Assembly (NCBI GenBank): GCA_041394905.1
Contig: JAWKHJ010000017.1
Coordinates: 1-64,000, forward strand
DNA length: 64,000 nt
Direction: 5' to 3'
Origin: RI-231 sp041394905
GTDB taxonomy: Bacteria > Acidobacteriota > Terriglobia > Bryobacterales > UBA6623
The translations under genes were made by a program, and so were the position numbers. Below the pieces are notes generated by a model that was not told the origin of the DNA, did not search any database, and worked only from the letters and a program-made list of their open reading frames with translations. Numbering within the stretch: position 1 is the first letter of the stretch; every line of letters begins with the position of its first letter. Below are positions 35,846 through 47,419 of the stretch, one piece after another.

Positions 35846-37270
35846 CTACGTAAAGCTCCAGCCCTTGCGGAACTCCGGCTTGAGGTAGTCGTTCGCCTCG
35901 GAGTGGTTCGTCACCTTCATGCGGCTGCGATCCCACTCGATCTTCGTATCCAGCCGTTGCGCCAGTGCGCCGAGCAGGATCCATTCTGTGAATGGCGCTG
36001 CGATCGAGAAGTTCGAACAGGCCGGGTCGCCGCCCTTGGCCGCCCGAATCCAGTCGCGGTAGTGGCCCGGCGAGCGCGTCAGCAGCTCCTCCGGCATCTT
36101 GTAGTCCTTCATACGCGCTTCCGGCATCAGATGGACGCTTCCGGCGTACGTATCGGTCGCCATCAACCCTTTCGAACCAACAAACACCGCACCGTTGCTC
36201 TGGGATCGCGCTTCGAACTTGGCCCAATCCTCCTTGGTCACGTTCGGCCGATTCTTGAACCGCTCTTCGTCCCGCTTGCTCACCGGGATCACACGCTCGC
36301 CTTCGGGCAGCCCCTTGGGCCGATACGCCGCCTGCTCGGCGCCGTCGTACCAATACACCTGCACCGCCGGCATCGACTTCCGCGCCGGAAAGTCGAAACG
36401 CAGGACCGATTGCGTGGGGAAGGTGTAGGGGTTCTTGTCCTTCCGGTTGATGACCTCGACGCTCGTCGGCGCTTCCAGCAGCAGCGCCATGTTCACCGAG
36501 CCCAGGATATGGCAGGCCATGTCGCCCAGCGCGCCGCAACCGAAGTCGTACCAGCCTCGCCAGTTGAACGGCGCATACGCCGGACTGTAGGGCCGCTCGG
36601 CCGCGATGCCGGTCCAGGTATCCCAATCCATCGTCGCGGGGACGGGCTCGGGCTTAGGCAGCTCCGCGACGCCCTGCGGCCAGATTGGGCGGTTCGTCCA
36701 AGCATGCACTTCGGTCACGTCGCCGATCTCGCCCGACCACAGGATCTCCGCCGCCTGACGCGTGCCGTCGTTCGAGTAGCCCTGATTGCCCATCTGCGTA
36801 GCGACGCCGTATTTCTCCGCCGCCTTGGCGAGCTCGCGCGCCTCCCAGACGGTGCGCGTCAGCGGCTTCTGGCAATAGACCGCTTTGCCGCGCTCCATCG
36901 ACCACATGGCGGCCATGCCATGCATGAAGTCCGGGGTCGCGACGATGACCGCGTCGATGTTGCGGTCCTCCTTGTCGAGCATCTTCCGGAAGTCCTTGTA
37001 ACGGGGGACTTTGGGATACTTCGCGAACGTCTCGCCGGCTTGCTTCTCGTCCGGGTCGGCGAAGGCGACGATGTTCTCGCTGTCACAGCCGGCGATGTCG
37101 CTGCGGCCCTTGCCGCCGGCGCCGATCGCGGCGATGTTGAGCTTCTCGTTGGGCGACTTGTAGCCCATACGGCCCAAGCCGGGCACGGCGCCCCACCCGC
37201 CCGCGGGCACGGCGGCTGCAAACATGGAGCCGAAGAAGAAATGGCGACGGGAAAGGGTTGTCTTAGGCAT
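35846..37270 (-). CDS. Tat-exported Gfo/Idh/MocA oxidoreductase
   Basis: Intact NAD(P)-dependent oxidoreductase of 474 residues. TLSRRHFFFGSMFAAAVPAG is a Tat leader. The Rossmann motif is IAAIGAGGKGRSDIAG, the cofactor loop CQKPLTRTV replaces the usual EKP, and the C-terminal domain has WRGWYDFGCGALGDMACHIL with the conserved GD..HI catalytic region. Family members oxidise or rearrange sugars; related secreted ones work beside sulfatases and glycosidases. It is last in a minus-strand set after a sulfatase and a 33-residue membrane protein, which suggests joint use of sulfated sugars. Confidence 0.88.
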   Translation of the reverse strand: MPKTTLSRRHFFFGSMFAAAVPAGGWGAVPGLGRMGYKSPNEKLNIAAIGAGGKGRSDIAGCDSENIVAFADPDEKQAGETFAKYPKVPRYKDFRKMLDKEDRNIDAVIVATPDFMHGMAAMWSMERGKAVYCQKPLTRTVWEARELAKAAEKYGVATQMGNQGYSNDGTRQAAEILWSGEIGDVTEVHAWTNRPIWPQGVAELPKPEPVPATMDWDTWTGIAAERPYSPAYAPFNWRGWYDFGCGALGDMACHILGSVNMALLLEAPTSVEVINRKDKNPYTFPTQSVLRFDFPARKSMPAVQVYWYDGAEQAAYRPKGLPEGERVIPVSKRDEERFKNRPNVTKEDWAKFEARSQSNGAVFVGSKGLMATDTYAGSVHLMPEARMKDYKMPEELLTRSPGHYRDWIRAAKGGDPACSNFSIAAPFTEWILLGALAQRLDTKIEWDRSRMKVTNHSEANDYLKPEFRKGWSFT

Positions 37271-37302
37271 GTCCGGGACTCATTGTACCCGGCCCGCCCT
37301 GC

Positions 37303-37404
37303 CTACTGGCGCGTCCAGACGAGATAGAACATCAGCCCGACGAACAACGCGGCGAGAACGAAAGCCAGCCACGGCGGGGCGAGCGCCTTGCGGGACTTCT
37401 TCAC
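37303..37404 (-). CDS. 33-residue membrane protein coupled to the sulfatase
   Basis: Short intact frame, GTG at 37404 to TAG at 37303-37305. Sequence: basic start VKKSRKALAPP followed by one helix WLAFVLAALFVGLMFYLVW and TRQ. The GTG overlaps the sulfatase stop (GTGA), so translation is coupled. Single-helix proteins of this size (positive end inside, C-terminus outside) occur often beside exported enzymes. No family recognised. Confidence 0.5.
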   Translation of the reverse strand: MKKSRKALAPPWLAFVLAALFVGLMFYLVWTRQ

Positions 37405-38738
37405 TTGGCCGCGCCCACTTCGACGGCCCAGGCCTCGTGCAGCTTGGTCAGCTTCTCGACAATGGCCGGGTTCTTGGACGCCTGATTGTGGCGTTCGCTC
37501 ACGTCCTTGGCCAAGTTGGATAAAAAGATCTTGTCATCCCCTTTAACCTTCGAGCGATCCGTGTCATTCGCGTTGACGACCAGCTTCCAGTCGCCCTCGC
37601 GCACGGCCCACTGGTCGCCGAGCTGCCAGAAGAAGCGCTCGTGCTGCGTCGGGGCCTGGGCGTCGCTGAGGATGGGTATCAGGCTCTTGCCGTCGATCTT
37701 GTGACCTTCTGGCAACGAGGCGCCGGTGAGCTCGGCCAGGGTCGGCATCCAGTCCATCGAAGTTGCAAACTGGCCGCGCGTCTCGCCTTGGGGGATGACG
37801 CCGGGCAAAGCGGCCATCGAGACGACGCGAATGCCGCCCTCGAACAGGCTGAACTTTGCGCCCCGGTAGGGGCCGGCGCTGCCGCCGCCGAACATGGTGC
37901 GTTCTTCGGTGGAGTGGCCGTGGTCGCTCATGAAGATGATGAGCGTGTTGTCGGTGAGCCCGAGCCGCTCGACGTAGGCCAGCACCTCGCCGACTTTCTC
38001 GTCGAGCGTCGAGACGAGCGACGCATAGTGGAAGCGGTTCTCGGGCATCTGCTTCGACTCGAGCGCCGGACGGTAGTAGTCGCGCCACTCCTGTTCGGCC
38101 TGCAACGGGTAGTGCGGGATGTTGAAGGGTAGGTAGAGGAAGAAGGGCCGGTCGCGGTTGTCGGAGATGAAGCCTTTGGCTTCTCGGAGCATCAGATCCG
38201 AAAAGTAGTGCCCGTCTTCCCAGACCTCTTCCGTGCCGCGCCATAGGTCGTGGACGTTGGGGCCGCTCCAGTAAAAGAAGTGCGAGTAGTTGTCGATGCA
38301 GCCGCGCTTGTGGCCGAAGAAGATGTCGAATCCTTGGTCGAGCGGCCCTCCGCCGTTGACCTCGCCCAGATGCCACTTGCCGACGATGCCGGTGGCGTAG
38401 CCGTTGCTCTTGAGCATCTCGGCGATGGTGAATTGCTCGTCCGGCATGCCTAGGCCGTTGATGGGCACGTTTCCGGGTACGCCGGCGCGGAAGGGCGTAC
38501 GTCCGGTGAGCATGGCAGCGCGCGAGGGTGAGCAGACCGGCGCGCCCACATAGAACTGCGAGAAGCGCACGCCACGATCGCCGAGTTTGCGTAGGTTCGG
38601 CGTGTAGAGGTCCTGCGCGCCGAAGCCCTCGGCGTCAACCGTCCCCTGATCGTCAGCGAAGATCAGGATGACGTTGGGCTTATCCGCAGCCAGCAGGGGC
38701 AGCGCAAGGGCAAAAGCGAGCAACCAACGAACCAACAT
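37401..38738 (-). CDS. Secreted type I sulfatase
   Basis: Intact sulfatase of 445 residues. Leader MLVRWLLAFALALPLLAA, metal site NVILIFADDQG (Asp29, Asp30), active site C69-S-P-S-R with AAMLTGRTPFRAG, second signature GYATGIVGKWHLG, and IIFMSDHGHS for further metal ligands. Cys69 would need conversion to formylglycine. ATG at 38738 opens the leader; a longer frame to 38825 lacks one. Followed by a coupled 33-residue membrane gene and the Gfo/Idh gene. Substrate unknown, probably a sulfated glycan. Confidence 0.9.
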   Translation of the reverse strand: MLVRWLLAFALALPLLAADKPNVILIFADDQGTVDAEGFGAQDLYTPNLRKLGDRGVRFSQFYVGAPVCSPSRAAMLTGRTPFRAGVPGNVPINGLGMPDEQFTIAEMLKSNGYATGIVGKWHLGEVNGGGPLDQGFDIFFGHKRGCIDNYSHFFYWSGPNVHDLWRGTEEVWEDGHYFSDLMLREAKGFISDNRDRPFFLYLPFNIPHYPLQAEQEWRDYYRPALESKQMPENRFHYASLVSTLDEKVGEVLAYVERLGLTDNTLIIFMSDHGHSTEERTMFGGGSAGPYRGAKFSLFEGGIRVVSMAALPGVIPQGETRGQFATSMDWMPTLAELTGASLPEGHKIDGKSLIPILSDAQAPTQHERFFWQLGDQWAVREGDWKLVVNANDTDRSKVKGDDKIFLSNLAKDVSERHNQASKNPAIVEKLTKLHEAWAVEVGAAK

Positions 38739-38813
38739 ACGTCCCGTTAGGATAGCGGCTTTGAGCGTGGCGGAACCGGGTGACTGTATTGGAAGCCTGC
38801 CTGATCTTTTTAC

Positions 38814-38843
38814 TTGACTAGTCAACTATTGACTGGTTATCCT
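38814..38843 (+). promoter_or_regulatory. MarR promoter with palindromic operator
   Basis: TTGACTAGTCAA (38814-38825) is a perfect 12-base palindrome whose first six bases serve as -35 box; TATCCT (38838-38843) is a possible -10 box 18 bases further. A second TTGACT follows at 38829-38834. Placement just upstream of the MarR-type gene fits autorepression, which is usual for this family. Confidence 0.6.
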
Positions 38844-38857
38844 AAGGAAGGTCGGAC

Positions 38858-39340
38858 ATGGCAAAGACACTCCAAGACGAGATTCGGCAGAGCAAGCCTT
38901 TTAGCTCGAAGCGAGAAGAGGCGCTGCTGGGCTTGTTGCGGACCGCAGACCTGATGCGTCGGGTGAACAATGGATTGCTCGAGCCTTTTGGCGTCACGGG
39001 GCAGCAATACAACGTGCTGCGCATCTTGCGCGGCGCGGGCAAGGACGGATTGCCGACCCTCGAGATCGCCGACCGCATGATCGAGCAGACGCCAGGAATT
39101 ACGCGGCTGCTCGACCGCATCGAGGCCAAGGGCTGGGTGAAGCGCGCGCGCTGTCCGAAAGATCGCCGCCAGATGCTTTGCACCATCACGGCCACGGGTC
39201 TGGCGCTGCTCGAACGGACCGATGCGCCGATCAGCGCCCTGGGCGAGAAAGCGCTCGGAAGCCTATCCGACAACCAAGTCCGGACGCTGATCCGGCTACT
39301 CGACAACGTGAGACAGAACCAAGGAGAAAACGATGACTGA
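38858..39340 (+). CDS. MarR-family transcriptional regulator
   Basis: Intact winged-helix regulator of 160 residues. The DNA-binding part is PTLEIADRMIEQTPGITRLL, then wing residues VKRARCPKDRRQMLCTITAT, with dimer helices at both ends. The ATG at 38858 has GGAAGG upstream. Its stop lies inside the next gene (eight-base overlap with the SnoaL-like gene), so the pair forms one transcript, and the palindrome at 38814-38825 is the likely operator. Cys residues in the wing (RCPKDRRQMLC) might sense oxidants; this is speculation. Confidence 0.88.
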   Translation: MAKTLQDEIRQSKPFSSKREEALLGLLRTADLMRRVNNGLLEPFGVTGQQYNVLRILRGAGKDGLPTLEIADRMIEQTPGITRLLDRIEAKGWVKRARCPKDRRQMLCTITATGLALLERTDAPISALGEKALGSLSDNQVRTLIRLLDNVRQNQGENDD

Positions 39341-39695
39341 TTGGAAACAACTCGACGCAGAAATCGACAACGCGATTTTGACCGGCAAGGCCATGGAGGC
39401 TTTCGAGAAGCTCTATGCCGACGACGTGAAGATGCAGGAAGGCTCAGGCGAGCCCTTTGTCGGCAAGGACGTCAACCGCAAACGCGAGCTCGAGTTCTTT
39501 GGCTCGGTGGAAGAGTTCCACGGCGCCGAGGTGAAAGCCAAGGGCTATGACGACGCTAAGCAGACCTCGCTCGCTGAGTGGGTCTACGACGTGACATTCA
39601 AGGGCGGCCAACGCGTGAAGATGGAGCAAGTGGCGACGAGACACTGGAAGGATGGCAAGGTCGTCTTCGAGCGCTTCTTTTACGACAAGCACTGA
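39333..39695 (+). CDS. SnoaL/NTF2-like small protein
   Basis: Intact protein of 120 residues with the cystatin-like NTF2/SnoaL fold. The helical start (IDNAILTGKAMEAFEKLYAD) is followed by strands DVKMQEGSGEPFVGKDVNRK, LAEWVYDVTFKGGQRVKMEQ and VATRHWKDGKVVFERFFYD, the typical order of the fold. Related proteins are small isomerase-like enzymes or ligand-binding proteins. It overlaps the end of the MarR gene and is probably its target. Ligand or reaction unknown. Confidence 0.8.
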   Translation: MTDWKQLDAEIDNAILTGKAMEAFEKLYADDVKMQEGSGEPFVGKDVNRKRELEFFGSVEEFHGAEVKAKGYDDAKQTSLAEWVYDVTFKGGQRVKMEQVATRHWKDGKVVFERFFYDKH

Positions 39696-39703
39696 TGTTT
39701 GGC

Positions 39704-39750
39704 GGGGTTCGGCGGGGTCGTAAGGCCTGTGCCGAACCCCTTGCGACCGG
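39704..39750. terminator. Competing hairpins between convergent genes
   Basis: GGGGTTCGG (39704-39712) can pair with CCGAACCCC (39732-39740), while GGGTCGTAAGG (39715-39725) can pair with CCTTGCGACC (39739-39748, one mismatch). The two stems cannot form together. The place, between the SnoaL-like stop (39695) and the DUF1501 stop (39774), suits a two-way terminator, although T tracts are poor. Confidence 0.35.
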
Positions 39751-39773
39751 GGCTATCTTCGCAATGCGGCTGG

Positions 39774-41225
39774 TCAGGCGAGGAGCTTTTCGATGCGGTT
39801 GCCGCCCACGTCCGTCAGGCGGAAATCGCGGCCCTGGAACTTGAAGGTCAGCTTGGTGTGGTCGAGGCCAAGCAAGTGCAAGATGGTCGCCTGGATGTCG
39901 TGGATGTGGACGTTGTCCTCGACCGGCGAGAAGCCGAAGTCGTCGGTCTTGCCGATGGTTTGGCCCGGCTTGATGCCCGCGCCGGCGAACCACATGGTGT
40001 AGGCGTCGATGTGGTGGTTGCGGCCCACCGTTTCGCGCACTTCGCCCATCGGCGTGCGGCCGAATTCCCCGCCCCACACGACGAGCGTATCTTCCAGCAT
40101 GCCGCGCTGTTTGAGGTCTTGGATCAACGCCGCGCAAGGGCGGTCGATCTCACGGCAGCGGTCCTGGAATGGCTTACCGAGGTTCTCGCTGGGGCCGCCG
40201 TGGTGGTCCCAGTCCGTGTGGTAGAGCTGCACGAACCGCGCGCCGCGCTCGACCAGGCGCCGCGCGAGCAGACAGTTGTTTGCGAATGACTTTTCGCCCG
40301 GGACTGCGCCGTACATCTCGAGCGTCTTCGGGTTTTCGCTGGCGAAATCGATCAGCTCGGGGCCGCTAGTCTGCATGCGGTGCGCCATCTCGTAGCTTGC
40401 GATGCGCGTGGAGATCTCCGGGTCGCCGGTTTCGGCCAAGTGACGCAGGTTGAGCTCGCGGATGGTCTCGATGGTACGGCGCTGGCGCTCGCCCTCGAAG
40501 CCCTTGGGGCTCGAAAGGTTGAGGATGGGGTCGCCGCCGGATTGGAATGGCACGCCCTGGTGCGAGGTGGGCAAGAAGCCCGCGCCCCAGTTCAATGCGC
40601 CGCCGCGCGGGCCACGCGGCCCGGACTGCAAGACGACGAACCCGGGTAGGTCTTCCGACTCCGAGCCGATGCCGTAGGTGATCCAGGCGCCCATCGACGG
40701 CCGCCCGAAGCGCGGCGAGCCGGTGTTGACCATGATCTTGGCCGGCGCGTGGTTGAAGTTGTCGGTCGAGATGGCGGATACGAATGCGAGGTCGTCGACG
40801 ACTCCGGCAGTGTGCGGCAAGGTCTCGGACACCCACTTACCCGACTGGCCGTGCTGTGCGAACTTGCGCCGAGGCCCCAATAGCTTCGGGACTTTCTCCT
40901 GGAAGGTGCCCATGAAGGCGAAGCGCTTGCCTTCGAGAACCGAAGCCGGCGTGTCCTGTCCGTCGTACTTCTCGAGCTCCGGCTTGTAGTCGAACATCTC
41001 GAGTTGGCTGGGAGCGCCGGCCATGAACAGGTAGATGACGCTCTTGGCCTTAGCGGGGTAGTGGCCAGGCCGCGGCGCCATGGGGTTGTCGGCCCGAGGC
41101 GCGGCGAACAGCGAGCCGCCGGTCATCAATCCGCCCAGGGCGACTTGGCCCAAGCCCACGCCGCATTGGGAGAAGAAGTGCCGCCGGGTGACGTCGGCCA
41201 GGAGTTGATGCTTCTTGTCCGCCAT
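39774..41225 (-). CDS. DUF1501 family protein
   Basis: Intact exported protein of 483 residues. Tat leader TRRHFFSQCGVGLGQVALGG; family blocks KSVIYLFMAGAPSQLEMFDY, GRPSMGAWITYGIGSESEDL, RFVQLYHTDWDHHGGPSENL and VVWGGEFGRTPMGEVRETVG follow in order. The ATG at 41225 has GAGGG at proper distance and lies 18 bases after the stop of the DUF1549/DUF1553 gene, its usual partner. The pair is thought to act in the periplasm on unknown substrates, perhaps glycans; no reaction is established. Confidence 0.88.
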   Translation of the reverse strand: MADKKHQLLADVTRRHFFSQCGVGLGQVALGGLMTGGSLFAAPRADNPMAPRPGHYPAKAKSVIYLFMAGAPSQLEMFDYKPELEKYDGQDTPASVLEGKRFAFMGTFQEKVPKLLGPRRKFAQHGQSGKWVSETLPHTAGVVDDLAFVSAISTDNFNHAPAKIMVNTGSPRFGRPSMGAWITYGIGSESEDLPGFVVLQSGPRGPRGGALNWGAGFLPTSHQGVPFQSGGDPILNLSSPKGFEGERQRRTIETIRELNLRHLAETGDPEISTRIASYEMAHRMQTSGPELIDFASENPKTLEMYGAVPGEKSFANNCLLARRLVERGARFVQLYHTDWDHHGGPSENLGKPFQDRCREIDRPCAALIQDLKQRGMLEDTLVVWGGEFGRTPMGEVRETVGRNHHIDAYTMWFAGAGIKPGQTIGKTDDFGFSPVEDNVHIHDIQATILHLLGLDHTKLTFKFQGRDFRLTDVGGNRIEKLLA

Positions 41226-41243
41226 GGCTATTCCCTCAAAGAA

Positions 41244-43719
<2,476 letters not shown>

Positions 43720-43756
43720 AGCGGACCCGCTCGGCGCGAACGCCGTTCGGATTGTA

Positions 43757-45951
43757 TCACTCCGAAGCCACGCCCGCAGGCTCGCCTGTGCGCTCGAAGA
43801 TCTTGATGGCGTGCATGGTTCCGTCGTCGCCGACCAAACTCTCCGGACCCGAGTCGAAGACCTTGCGTAGACCGCGGGCGGGCGTGAGCGGAACGCAGCT
43901 TTTGAGCGGGTTCAGAGTGCCGAGGAGCAAATCCTGACCGGGGCGGGCTTCGAGGTAGCGCTGCGCTTCTTCATAAGTAGGGAAGGTGCGCTGGGAAGAG
44001 ATGCGCTCGAGCGGCCCTTTTCCTTCGCGCAGCGAGAAGACCGTCGTCGCGTTGCTTGGCTCGTAGGTTTGTCCGTCGTGCAGGTACAAACGCATGCCCA
44101 TCGTTTTGAAGTAGCTCGGCAAAAAGATCAGAACGGGTTTGACGGCCCCTTCGCCTAGGGGCAACTCGACCAGCTTGAAGTAGCGCCCTAGTGGATCGCG
44201 AGTCCAGCCCATCATAGCGGTGATCTCCCCTGTATCGGGGTCCGAACCGGGTTGCAGTAGCGGCAGCGTGTCGTCGGCAATCACGTAGCGCGTCCCTTGA
44301 CTGTCGAGAGCTTCCAACGCGGCGGCGTTATCACTCTGTAAATAGAAGGCGGCGGTGTCCACAGCGCCACTCTGAGTTCCATTTGAGGTTGGCGGCCGAT
44401 GCCCTTCCGCGAGTACGAAATAACCAAGGTCCCACCAAACACCGACGCCGTAGGCCGAGGGAGGATAAGGAAAAGATTGCCCACTGGCAGGCTTTGCGTA
44501 GTCCCGCCAGAACGCCCGCGGATCTCCGAGAGGATCGGGCGTAGCCGTTCGCAGCCATTCCGTGGCTTGGCGCCACTCCGGGCTCATCCCTTGCTGGTAA
44601 GCAGCCAGTTTCGGTGCGAGGTAGAGCCCAAAACCGTAGAGCAATGCAGCGGCGACAGCGCCCCGCAGCCACCGTGCGGCGGGACTCCGAGCCGCGGTCG
44701 CTTCGACCCAGAACCACCCTGCCAGCAGCGCCAGGCTGACCGCGCCGTAGATCGACATGCGCTCTTGAGCGAGGGTTCCGATGTACATGGCGAGACCTGT
44801 ACCCGCCACCAATGACAACGACCGCGCCTTGGTTCGCAGTGCAATCCAGGCCATAGCGCCGAGCAGGGGTAGTGCCAGCAAGCCGAGCGGCCCGACCTCG
44901 CGCAACAAGGGTTGAAGCCCGTCGCGCAGCGTGGGGCGAGCCTCGGCGACAAGCGCGACGCCCTGGCCAAGCAACGTGTAAACGGCGGAGCGCACCCTTT
45001 CGACCAGAAATTGCGGGCGAACAATCCAAGCGAGAGCCGTCAGCGCAGCCACGAGGGCGATGATCCCGGCCGCCCACGCCCAGCGGGGACGCCGCGCGCC
45101 TGCGCCCATTCCGCCGACAGCCAGCCGGTCAACGCCGCTGCGACGCCCAAGGCCATCAAAAAATGGGGAAGCGAGCCCCAGGCGCCTACGCCTCCAGGGA
45201 TCAAAAACAACCAGCCGATCAGCAATGCCCCCACCGTGGCCCAAACCGTTGAGCGGTTCGCTTTGACTCCCTCGGGCGCCAGGCCCGCCTGCAGCCCGGC
45301 CCATACGCCGAAAACCGGGCTGAGGAAGGCGGCGGCCGGGCGGTTGAGCAAGGCAAAACCGAACGCAGCTCCGGCAGCGATGGCGTAAAGGCCGCGTGAG
45401 CTCTGCAGAGGGTCTATTGCGGCGGCCAACGCCGCCAGGGCCCAGGCGTAGAAAAGCGCCTCAAAGATGTGGTGGTCCGCCGAGCCTAACTTCGCATAAA
45501 ACACAGTGTGACCGGGACAGACCGCGAACCACAGCGCCCCTGCAGCGGCTCCGGCTGTCCCGAAAAGCCGCCGGCCCAGCCAGAAAATAGGAAAGACCGT
45601 GAAGGCCCCAAAAATCGGTGGGACCCAAGCCGCCACGTGGCGGAGCAGCTGAGGTGAAGGCGATCCCAGTCCCACGGCAAGCGCCAAGGTCGCAATGAAA
45701 TAGTCCATGAATGGACCGGTGCGCACATTCATGCCGCCCGGATACAGGGCGTAGGGATCAAATTCGGGGCGCTTGGGAAAGTTGGCGATCAGCGCTTCGA
45801 CCGAGCGCAGGTGGTAGTAGGCGTCGCCCCCTTGCAGATTGGTGTAGCCGTCCCCATATGCCGCATGCCAAGCCGGCACAACCCGCATGAGCAGGGCGAC
45901 GAGGAAGATTGCGAGCGGAAGCAGGGTCCGCGGCCAGCTGGAGGGTTTCAT
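43757..45951 (-). CDS. STT3/PglB-type oligosaccharyltransferase, one frame break
   Basis: Integral membrane protein of about 730 residues. The N-terminus is hydrophobic, with the first-loop block YTNLQGGDAYYHLRSVEAL (acidic D with Y-H-L-R, as in STT3) and LGSADHHIFEALFYAWALAA (D-H-H). After a frame break near 45100, further helices lead to the catalytic W-W-D-x-G motif in AYGVGVWWDLGYFVLAEGHR at the start of the periplasmic domain. These three features define STT3/PglB enzymes, which move a lipid-linked glycan onto Asn of secreted proteins. Its ATG overlaps the stop of the WecA-like gene by four bases. The DUF1549 pair follows on the same strand after 37 bases. Acceptor sequon and glycan are unknown. 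Confidence 0.78.
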
Positions 45952-47333
45952 CGCGCGGGGCTTTCCGCACCGGAGCTTCGGCCCGGCGCCTGGCGCACGA
46001 AGGCGCGGCTGAGCAATTGCTCGAGATCCTCGGAGACGCGGGTCTCGCCCGCATCGTCAACTGCCCGCTCGGCCTCGAGTACTCCTTCGCCGTCTGGCAA
46101 ACGCACGCGCAGTTTCCAAGCGCACTCCAGCCCGTCACGGCGCGCCGAGCTCTCGCGCAACGGCCGGCCAGCGCGGTCGAACAGACGCACTTCGCGAAAG
46201 CCTAGCTCACGCAGGCTCAGCACAACCAGCTCCCAGCGCCGGTCTGGGTCGGCCGCGCTTTCCAGCTCTTCGCGCCGCTCGGTGAGCGCGATCTGGTCGG
46301 CCAATGTCGAAGATGTCCGCGCACTCCAGAGCCGACCTGCGGCGCACTCGAGCTCGGCGTAGCGCAGATAGCGCAGGCCGGCGAAGGATAGAATCGCGAA
46401 GCCGGCGATCATCGCCATCGCGACCGGTGCAGCGCCTTTGGCGCCCACCACGCCGGCGGTGGCAGCGCCGGCGAGTGAATACCCAGCGCAGGAGAGCGTG
46501 ATCTTGGGCGACGGCCAGCCACGCGACGCCAGCCGGTGGTGAATGTGCCGCTGGTCGGCGCGAAACATGGGCCGCCCGCGCAGCTTGCGTCTGACGGTCG
46601 AGAGCACCGTTTCGCCAAGCGGCAACGCCAAGGCGAACAAAGGAGCAATTGCAGTGGTCCGCGAAGGAGCGATCCCTGCCCACGCTACACCGCAGACGCC
46701 CAAGAAAAATCCGATTGGCAGTGCGCCGGAGTCCCCCAGGAAAATGCGCGCGCGTGGGAAGTTGAACACGAGGAATCCGGTGAGCGCCGCCATCAAGACG
46801 ACCAGCAGCCCGGCGAGCTCTGCGGCGCCGCCCAGGTAGGTTAGAAAGGCAAGCCCGCCCGCCGCGGCGATTCCAGTGAAGGCCGCCAGCCCGTCGACGC
46901 CATCCGTCAGGTTGAATCCGTTCGCGCAGGTTGCCAGCCAGAGGACGGTGAGCGGCATGGCAATCCAAGCGGGTCCCGCAGGCAGCGTTAGTCCGGCAGC
47001 ACAGACGGCAGAGGCGGCGAGCACCTCCGCAGCTAGCTTGGTCCAAGGTGAGAGGTTGAACAAATCGTCCAGGGCGCCGATCACCGCCATGCTCAGACAA
47101 GCGACATGGATAACCGGCGCCCAGCCAGGATCGAGGCCGAACATGACGGCCGGCACGACCACAGCGAATGCCACGGCCAGACCGCCCAAAGTAGCCGCAG
47201 GCAGCGCGTGCGTTTTGTGATCGAGTGTCGGCTGATCGAGCACGCCCAGCCGCGCTGACACCCAGATCACGAAAGGCGTCGCGGCGAGGGCAAGCGCCAA
47301 CGACAGGCCTGCTGAGGGAAAGAACGATCCCAC
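45948..47333 (-). CDS. WecA/MraY-type glycan-1-phosphate transferase with C-terminal extension
   Basis: Membrane enzyme of 461 residues that should load a sugar-1-phosphate (often GlcNAc-1-P) on undecaprenyl phosphate. It has about ten helices, the Asp pair GALDDLFNLSPWTKL, ANGFNLTDGVDGLAAF, FLGDSGALPIGFFLG and the HIHHRLASRG motif that separates WecA-like from MraY enzymes. The last 120 residues (from about 340) form a soluble extension unlike E. coli WecA (RREELESAADPDRRWELVVL; FREVRLFDRAGRPLRESSAR). GTG start at 47333. Overlap with the STT3-like gene suggests a two-gene unit that starts and finishes a lipid-linked glycan. Confidence 0.85.
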   Translation of the reverse strand: MGSFFPSAGLSLALALAATPFVIWVSARLGVLDQPTLDHKTHALPAATLGGLAVAFAVVVPAVMFGLDPGWAPVIHVACLSMAVIGALDDLFNLSPWTKLAAEVLAASAVCAAGLTLPAGPAWIAMPLTVLWLATCANGFNLTDGVDGLAAFTGIAAAGGLAFLTYLGGAAELAGLLVVLMAALTGFLVFNFPRARIFLGDSGALPIGFFLGVCGVAWAGIAPSRTTAIAPLFALALPLGETVLSTVRRKLRGRPMFRADQRHIHHRLASRGWPSPKITLSCAGYSLAGAATAGVVGAKGAAPVAMAMIAGFAILSFAGLRYLRYAELECAAGRLWSARTSSTLADQIALTERREELESAADPDRRWELVVLSLRELGFREVRLFDRAGRPLRESSARRDGLECAWKLRVRLPDGEGVLEAERAVDDAGETRVSEDLEQLLSRAFVRQAPGRSSGAESPAR

Positions 47334-47419
47334 AACGACTCGTTCTTTAGACTACCGCAGAAATCGGAATTTTCAGGCCCATGTCCTGGCGACCGAGCGT
47401 GGTCCAATGGAACCGAAAC

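Noticed and set aside
35903..37327. Plus-strand open frame of 474 codons opposite the Gfo/Idh gene
   Set aside because: Same reason: reverse frame of an intact oxidoreductase with a Tat leader.
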